A stretch of DNA of 14,679 nt. Source: CAZFBR01 sp035353495 [NCBI: uncultured bacterium]. Its GTDB lineage: Bacteria; DAOPZR01. The translations under genes were made by a program, and so were the position numbers. Of this stretch, positions 12,951 through 14,679 are shown piece by piece. Every line of letters begins with the position of its first letter. Position 1 is the stretch's first letter. Under the pieces are notes generated by a model, which was not told the origin of the DNA, did no database searches, and saw nothing but the letters and a program-made list of their open reading frames with translations. The DNA is taken from NCBI GenBank assembly GCA_964517215.1, contig CAZFBR010000066.1, forward strand, positions 1 through 14,679. Direction: 5' to 3'.

Positions 12951-14465
12951 TCAACTGATGAACAGGTCTTTGGTGGCGAAGTTCGGGTCGCAGGTGAGAT
13001 TGGCCCCGATCCGGCGCAGGCCCGCCTCATCGCCCGGCGACGGAATATGCGACAGGTGCACCTCGCAGTCGCGCAACTGCGGGATGGTGTCGAGGGCAAG
13101 CTGCACGGACGGATTGGAGGCGGCGCTCATGGCGAGGCAGATCAGGGTCTCGCTCAGGTCCAGGCTGACCCCCTTGTGGCGGAGCATGTTGCGCTTGAGC
13201 GAACTGACCGATTCAAGCACGTTCGGGGCGAGCAGGTGCAGCGGATCGGGCAGGCCGGCGAGCTGCTTGATGGCGTTGAGGAAGACGCTCGAGGTGGCGT
13301 GCAGCAGCGGCGAATTCTTGCCGGTGACAATGCTGCCGTCGGGCAGTTCGAGCGCGGCCCCGCAGTAGATCCCCTTGTACCCCTTGCCCTGCGCCTTGAC
13401 CTCAGCGGCGGCGGCGCGTGCGGGCATGACCACCTTGCGCGCCTCGACCCCGATGGTGGATTCGCGCATCAGCGACTCGACCCGCTGCACGGTCTCTTTG
13501 TCGACGAAGCCCATGGCGTATTCGCAGGCGTAGCGGAAATAGCGGCGGATGATCTCCTGCCGCCCCGCCTCCTGCACCGCCTCGTCGTCGACGATCCCGA
13601 AGCCCGCGCGGTTGACGCCCATGTCGGTCGGCGACTGGTAGGGTGACGGCCCGCCGGTGACCTTTTCGAGGATGCGCTTGACCACCGGAAAGACCTCGAC
13701 GTCGCGGTTGTAGTTGATGGTAATCTGCCCGTGCGCGGCGTGGTGGAACGGGTCGATCATGTTGAAATCGCGCAGCTCCGCGGTGGCGGCCTCATAGGCG
13801 ACGTTGACCGGATGCTTGAGCGGGATGCTCCAGATGGGGAAGGTCTCGAACTTGGAGTACCCCGCCTGCACGCCGCGCTGATGCTCGTGATAGATCTGCG
13901 ACAGGCAGGTGGCGAGCTTGCCCGAATTCGGTCCCGGGGCGGTGACCACCACCAGCGGCTTGTCGGTCTCGATGTAGGGGTTGGCCCCGTAGCCGGCCTC
14001 GCTGACGATGGTGTCGACGTCGGTCGGATAGCCCCGGGTCGGACGGTGGGTATAGACCTTCACCCCCGCGCGTTCGAGCTTGTTCTTGAAGATGACCGCC
14101 GCGGGCTGGTCGGCAAAGCGGGTGATGACCACGGCGCGCACGGGGAGCTGCCATTCGCGCAGGTCGTCGATGAGCTTGAGCACGTCGACGTCGTAGGTGA
14201 TGCCGAAGTCGGCGCGCACCTTGCGCTTCTCGATGTCGCCGGCGTAGACGCAGATGATGATGTCGGCGCGGTCCCGGAGCTGCTGCAGCAGCTTCATCTT
14301 GACGTTGGGATCGAACCCGGGGAGCACGCGCGCGGCGTGATAGTCGAAAAGGAGCTTGCCGCCGAATTCGAGGTAGAGCTTGTTGTTGGACGCCGCGACG
14401 CGCTTGAAGATCTCCGCGGTCTGTTCGCGCAGGTACTTGTCATTGTCGAACCCGAACATCTGCAT
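12951..14465 (-). CDS. DUF1846 family protein
   Basis: This 504-residue cytosolic protein has the length and conserved blocks of DUF1846: MFGFDNDKYLREQTAEI (3-19), LYLEFGGKLLFDYHAARVLPG (30-50), VVITRFADQPAA (112-123), VVVTAPGPNSGKLATCLSQ (172-190) and IDPFHHAAHG (237-246). APGPNSGK resembles a Walker A loop, so nucleotide binding is plausible. Structures of family members exist, but I know of no settled biochemical function. Start: ATG at 14465 has GAGG 7 nt upstream; the ATG at 14459 is a second option. It has an extended -10 promoter and is divergent from the gene leaving the right edge. No operon partner follows on its strand within 200 bp. Confidence 0.92.
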   Translation of the reverse strand: MQMFGFDNDKYLREQTAEIFKRVAASNNKLYLEFGGKLLFDYHAARVLPGFDPNVKMKLLQQLRDRADIIICVYAGDIEKRKVRADFGITYDVDVLKLIDDLREWQLPVRAVVITRFADQPAAVIFKNKLERAGVKVYTHRPTRGYPTDVDTIVSEAGYGANPYIETDKPLVVVTAPGPNSGKLATCLSQIYHEHQRGVQAGYSKFETFPIWSIPLKHPVNVAYEAATAELRDFNMIDPFHHAAHGQITINYNRDVEVFPVVKRILEKVTGGPSPYQSPTDMGVNRAGFGIVDDEAVQEAGRQEIIRRYFRYACEYAMGFVDKETVQRVESLMRESTIGVEARKVVMPARAAAAEVKAQGKGYKGIYCGAALELPDGSIVTGKNSPLLHATSSVFLNAIKQLAGLPDPLHLLAPNVLESVSSLKRNMLRHKGVSLDLSETLICLAMSAASNPSVQLALDTIPQLRDCEVHLSHIPSPGDEAGLRRIGANLTCDPNFATKDLFIS

Positions 14466-14494
14466 GGCCCCACCTCAACCGAAGGATGGCGCGG

Positions 14495-14503
14495 ATTGTA
14501 GCA
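14495..14503 (-). promoter_or_regulatory. Extended -10 promoter of the DUF1846 gene
   Basis: The minus strand reads TGC then TACAAT, a strong extended -10. A TTGACG lies further upstream but only 14 bp away, too close for a usual -35. Transcription would start near 14488, giving a leader of about 22 nt with the GAGGTGGGG ribosome site. Confidence 0.5.
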
Positions 14504-14584
14504 GCATCCTCCGGCAGCGTCAATCCGTCGCGAGGGACCCGGTTGCCGGTGCGGCGCGCCAGGTGCTGCGGCCGGCGGGGATCA

Positions 14585-14614
14585 TTGGCGGCGCGGGCGG
14601 GGATGAGCTACAAT
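14585..14614 (+). promoter_or_regulatory. Predicted promoter of the gene at the right edge
   Basis: TTGGCG (14585-14590) and TACAAT (14609-14614) are 18 bp apart. The -10 ends 8 bp before an ATG at 14623 and 20 bp before a second in-frame ATG at 14635, so the transcript starts at or just before the first ATG. Confidence 0.55.
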
Positions 14615-14634
14615 GCCGCACTATGGAGACGGCA

Positions 14635-14679
14635 ATGACGGAATGCGGCCAGGCCGCGCGGCGGTTCTGGCAGCAGCTC
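14635..14679 (+). CDS. 5' end of an unidentified gene (cut by window edge)
   Basis: Only the first codons are present: from ATG14635 the product reads MTECGQAARRFWQQL and runs off the window without a stop. GGAGA at 14625-14629 is a suitable ribosome site for this start. An in-frame ATG at 14623 would add META and would suit a leaderless transcript from the promoter at 14585-14614. Too little is visible to name the product. Confidence 0.55.
   Translation, partial: MTECGQAARRFWQQL

Noticed and set aside
12855-14501. Two plus-strand frames opposite the DUF1846 gene
   Set aside because: They are antisense shadows of a strongly conserved gene and have no start signals.

Overview
The window is GC-rich (roughly two-thirds G+C by eye) bacterial chromosome with short intergenic gaps and ordinary housekeeping or accessory genes. 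I see no phage, CRISPR, rRNA or tRNA genes. Lipoproteins, a DUF5679 mini-protein, an FmdB-type zinc ribbon and leaderless-looking promoters would fit a Chloroflexota-like lineage, but that is a weak guess; nothing here fixes the phylum.

Layout. 201-2775 (+): a BMP/Med-family substrate-binding lipoprotein followed 7 bp later by a polytopic GT-C/GT87-like membrane protein. 2757-3977 (-): an MFS exporter whose 3' end overlaps the previous gene convergently. 4224-5030 (-): a secreted protein built almost wholly from six 40-residue repeats, ending in a textbook intrinsic terminator. 5190-5345 (+): a 51-residue DUF5679 zinc-ribbon protein, divergent from the repeat protein and with its own promoter and terminator. 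5407-6803 (-): a two-gene operon of an unknown membrane/lipoprotein-like protein with an internal duplication, then RidA. 7063-10881 (+): a DNA-metabolism block of rmuC, xseA (with an extra N-terminal DUF5710-like domain), xseB and an FmdB-like zinc ribbon. 10887-11362: a repeat-rich stretch with a 157-bp element bounded by 26-bp inverted repeats, a small zinc-ribbon gene and a third copy of the repeat. 11377-12738 (-): a GT39/PMT-like membrane glycosyltransferase. 12951-14465 (-): a DUF1846 protein. 14635-14679 (+): the first codons of a gene leaving the window.

How they fit together. The clearest functional unit is rmuC-xseA-xseB: RmuC is a predicted nuclease-fold protein linked to restraint of DNA rearrangement, and XseA/XseB are the two subunits of exonuclease VII. 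Several promoters share a TTGACG -35, a 17-bp spacer and a TAnnnT -10. Two genes (xseA and the last gene) have a TAnnnT box only 7-8 bp before an ATG, as in leaderless transcripts.

The strongest candidates for something undescribed are the six-repeat secreted protein, the DUF5710-XseA fusion, the duplicated TCY-motif protein upstream of ridA, and the inverted-repeat element beside the small zinc-ribbon gene.
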